14,221 nt of DNA from Candidatus Delongbacteria bacterium (GTDB lineage Bacteria; Delongbacteria; UBA4055): contig JAFGUL010000002.1 of assembly GCA_016938535.1 (NCBI GenBank), positions 1 to 14,221 on the forward strand, given 5' to 3'. The notes under the pieces were generated by a model. The model worked only from the letters and a program-made list of their open reading frames with translations. It made no database searches and had not been told where the DNA came from. The translations under genes and the position numbers were made by a program. This document shows, one piece after another, positions 13,232-14,221 of this stretch (its first letter is position 1; every line of letters begins with the position of its first letter).

Positions 13232-14184
13232 TTCGCACCTCCGATGTTCGCGCTTAAAAGATATAGTATCGCCATTCTCGAAGCGACTCCGTTCAGTACC
13301 TGATCCAATATGACCTGATGGTCACCGTCAGCCACATCATCGTCGATCTCTACACCCCTGTTCATCGGACCCGGATGCAGTATCAGTATATCGTTCTTGG
13401 CTCTGGCGAGTTTTTCGTTCGTGATACCCCAGTAATTATGATACTCTCTGAGAGAGGGAAACGATGCTCCCACATGCCTTTCGAGCTGGATCCTTAAAAT
13501 GTTCATTACATCAGAATTCCTGATCGCTTCATCAAGATCGTAAGTAACCTCAACTCCCATTTTTTCAATATCTTTTGGTATCAGAGTTGAAGGTCCGCAA
13601 ACCTGGACTTTGGCCCCGTAAAGCTTAAGTGCATGAATGTTGGACATGGCGACCCTTGAATGTACTATATCACCGACAAGTGTCACGCGTTTGCCTTTCA
13701 GGTTCGGTTTTTTCTGGACGATAGACATAAGGTCAAGTATAGCCTGAGTTGGATGTTCATGGGCTCCGTCACCCGCGTTTATAATTATGGAGTTCAAATT
13801 ATCCATCAGCATCTTGTGAGCTCCAGGGGTACTGTGCCTCATAACTACCATATCTATTTTCATCGCTTCGATGTTCTTTGCCGTATCGATCAGCGTCTCC
13901 CCTTTCTTGAGGGATGAGGACGAGGCCGCGAAATTAACCACATCCGCGGACAGCCTTTTTTCCGCCATTTCGAAAGATATTTTTGTCCTTGTCGAGTTCT
14001 CGAAGAACATGTTAACGACCGTCACCCCCTTGAGCGCGGCAACTTTTTTGTTGGGCGTGTCTAACACCTGCTTGAAACTTTCTGAAGTCTGAAGGATCAG
14101 TTCTAGATCCTCCCTGCACATCCCTTTTATTCCCAAAAGGTGCTTCGTTTTCAGAAGCTTCGTGCCTTTTACCGTATCGTCCAT
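13228..14184 (-). CDS. pyrB: Aspartate carbamoyltransferase catalytic chain
   Basis: Condenses carbamoyl phosphate with aspartate, the committed step of pyrimidine synthesis. The 318-residue length is typical. The carbamoyl-phosphate motif is FFENSTRTKISFE (STRT at 64-67), the mobile loop is SSSSLKKGETLIDT, and HEHPTQAILDL (His144), GDIVHSRVAMSN, LRIQLERH and LHPGPMNRGVEI (270-277) complete the active site. A regulatory chain gene (pyrI) is not adjacent. GAGGG four bases before the ATG fixes the start. The stop overlaps pyrC by ATGA. The gene starts 37 bases from the window edge, so its promoter is only partly visible. Confidence 0.97.
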   Translation of the reverse strand: MDDTVKGTKLLKTKHLLGIKGMCREDLELILQTSESFKQVLDTPNKKVAALKGVTVVNMFFENSTRTKISFEMAEKRLSADVVNFAASSSSLKKGETLIDTAKNIEAMKIDMVVMRHSTPGAHKMLMDNLNSIIINAGDGAHEHPTQAILDLMSIVQKKPNLKGKRVTLVGDIVHSRVAMSNIHALKLYGAKVQVCGPSTLIPKDIEKMGVEVTYDLDEAIRNSDVMNILRIQLERHVGASFPSLREYHNYWGITNEKLARAKNDILILHPGPMNRGVEIDDDVADGDHQVILDQVLNGVASRMAILYLLSANIGGAK

Positions 14185-14212
14185 TTTACCCTCTTATTTA
14201 AAGATTTTTCCA

Positions 14213-14218
14213 ATTATA
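14213..14218 (-). promoter_or_regulatory. Possible -10 element for pyrB-pyrC
   Basis: TATAAT on the minus strand, about 28 bases before the pyrB ATG, would give a leader of roughly 20 bases. The -35 region lies outside the window. Such a short leader would leave no room for an attenuator between promoter and pyrB. Confidence 0.35.
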
Positions 14219-14221
14219 TAC

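Overview
The window carries ordinary bacterial housekeeping genes around a less ordinary signalling cassette. Moderately AT-rich DNA, a lipobox lipoprotein, Shine-Dalgarno sites on some genes but not others, and abundant soluble TPR-sensor proteins suggest a Gram-negative-type bacterium, perhaps of the FCB group or a candidate phylum. This is a weak inference; no rRNA or other marker settles it. No tRNA, rRNA, CRISPR array or mobile element was seen, and no gene-free stretch exceeds about 180 bases.

Layout. Positions 1-1062 (minus) hold the N-terminal three quarters of IMP dehydrogenase (guaB). Its 180-base leader contains a promoter candidate followed by a hairpin plus T-run, an arrangement suggesting attenuation. 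Then come a flavin reductase-like gene (minus), diverging from dtd (plus, D-aminoacyl-tRNA deacylase) and a CvpA-like membrane protein (plus). The cvpA-like gene meets the next minus-strand gene tail to tail with one base between them.

Positions 3026-8154 (minus) are a three-gene cassette. In transcription order it encodes a lipoprotein with a TPR-like segment and a degenerate alpha/beta-hydrolase domain, a TPR-GGDEF diguanylate cyclase, and a TPR-histidine kinase. Both signalling proteins lack membrane segments and share the same plan: TPR array, coiled-coil linker, output domain. No response regulator lies nearby.

Positions 8246-11749 (minus) are a compact shikimate/chorismate operon with overlapping genes: an aroE-aroK fusion, aroA and aroC. 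Together they cover dehydroshikimate to chorismate. Odd points are the AroE-AroK fusion, a Gln where chorismate synthase normally has its second catalytic His, a G8 run inside the AroE NADP loop, and a possible 28-codon upstream ORF that could supply translational coupling for a start lacking a Shine-Dalgarno. A strong hairpin terminator (11874-11910) separates this operon from pyrB-pyrC (minus, overlapping by ATGA), which catalyse two successive steps of pyrimidine synthesis.

The most interesting candidates are the lipoprotein/TPR-DGC/TPR-HK cassette with its pseudo-hydrolase, the guaB leader, and the AroC His-to-Gln substitution.
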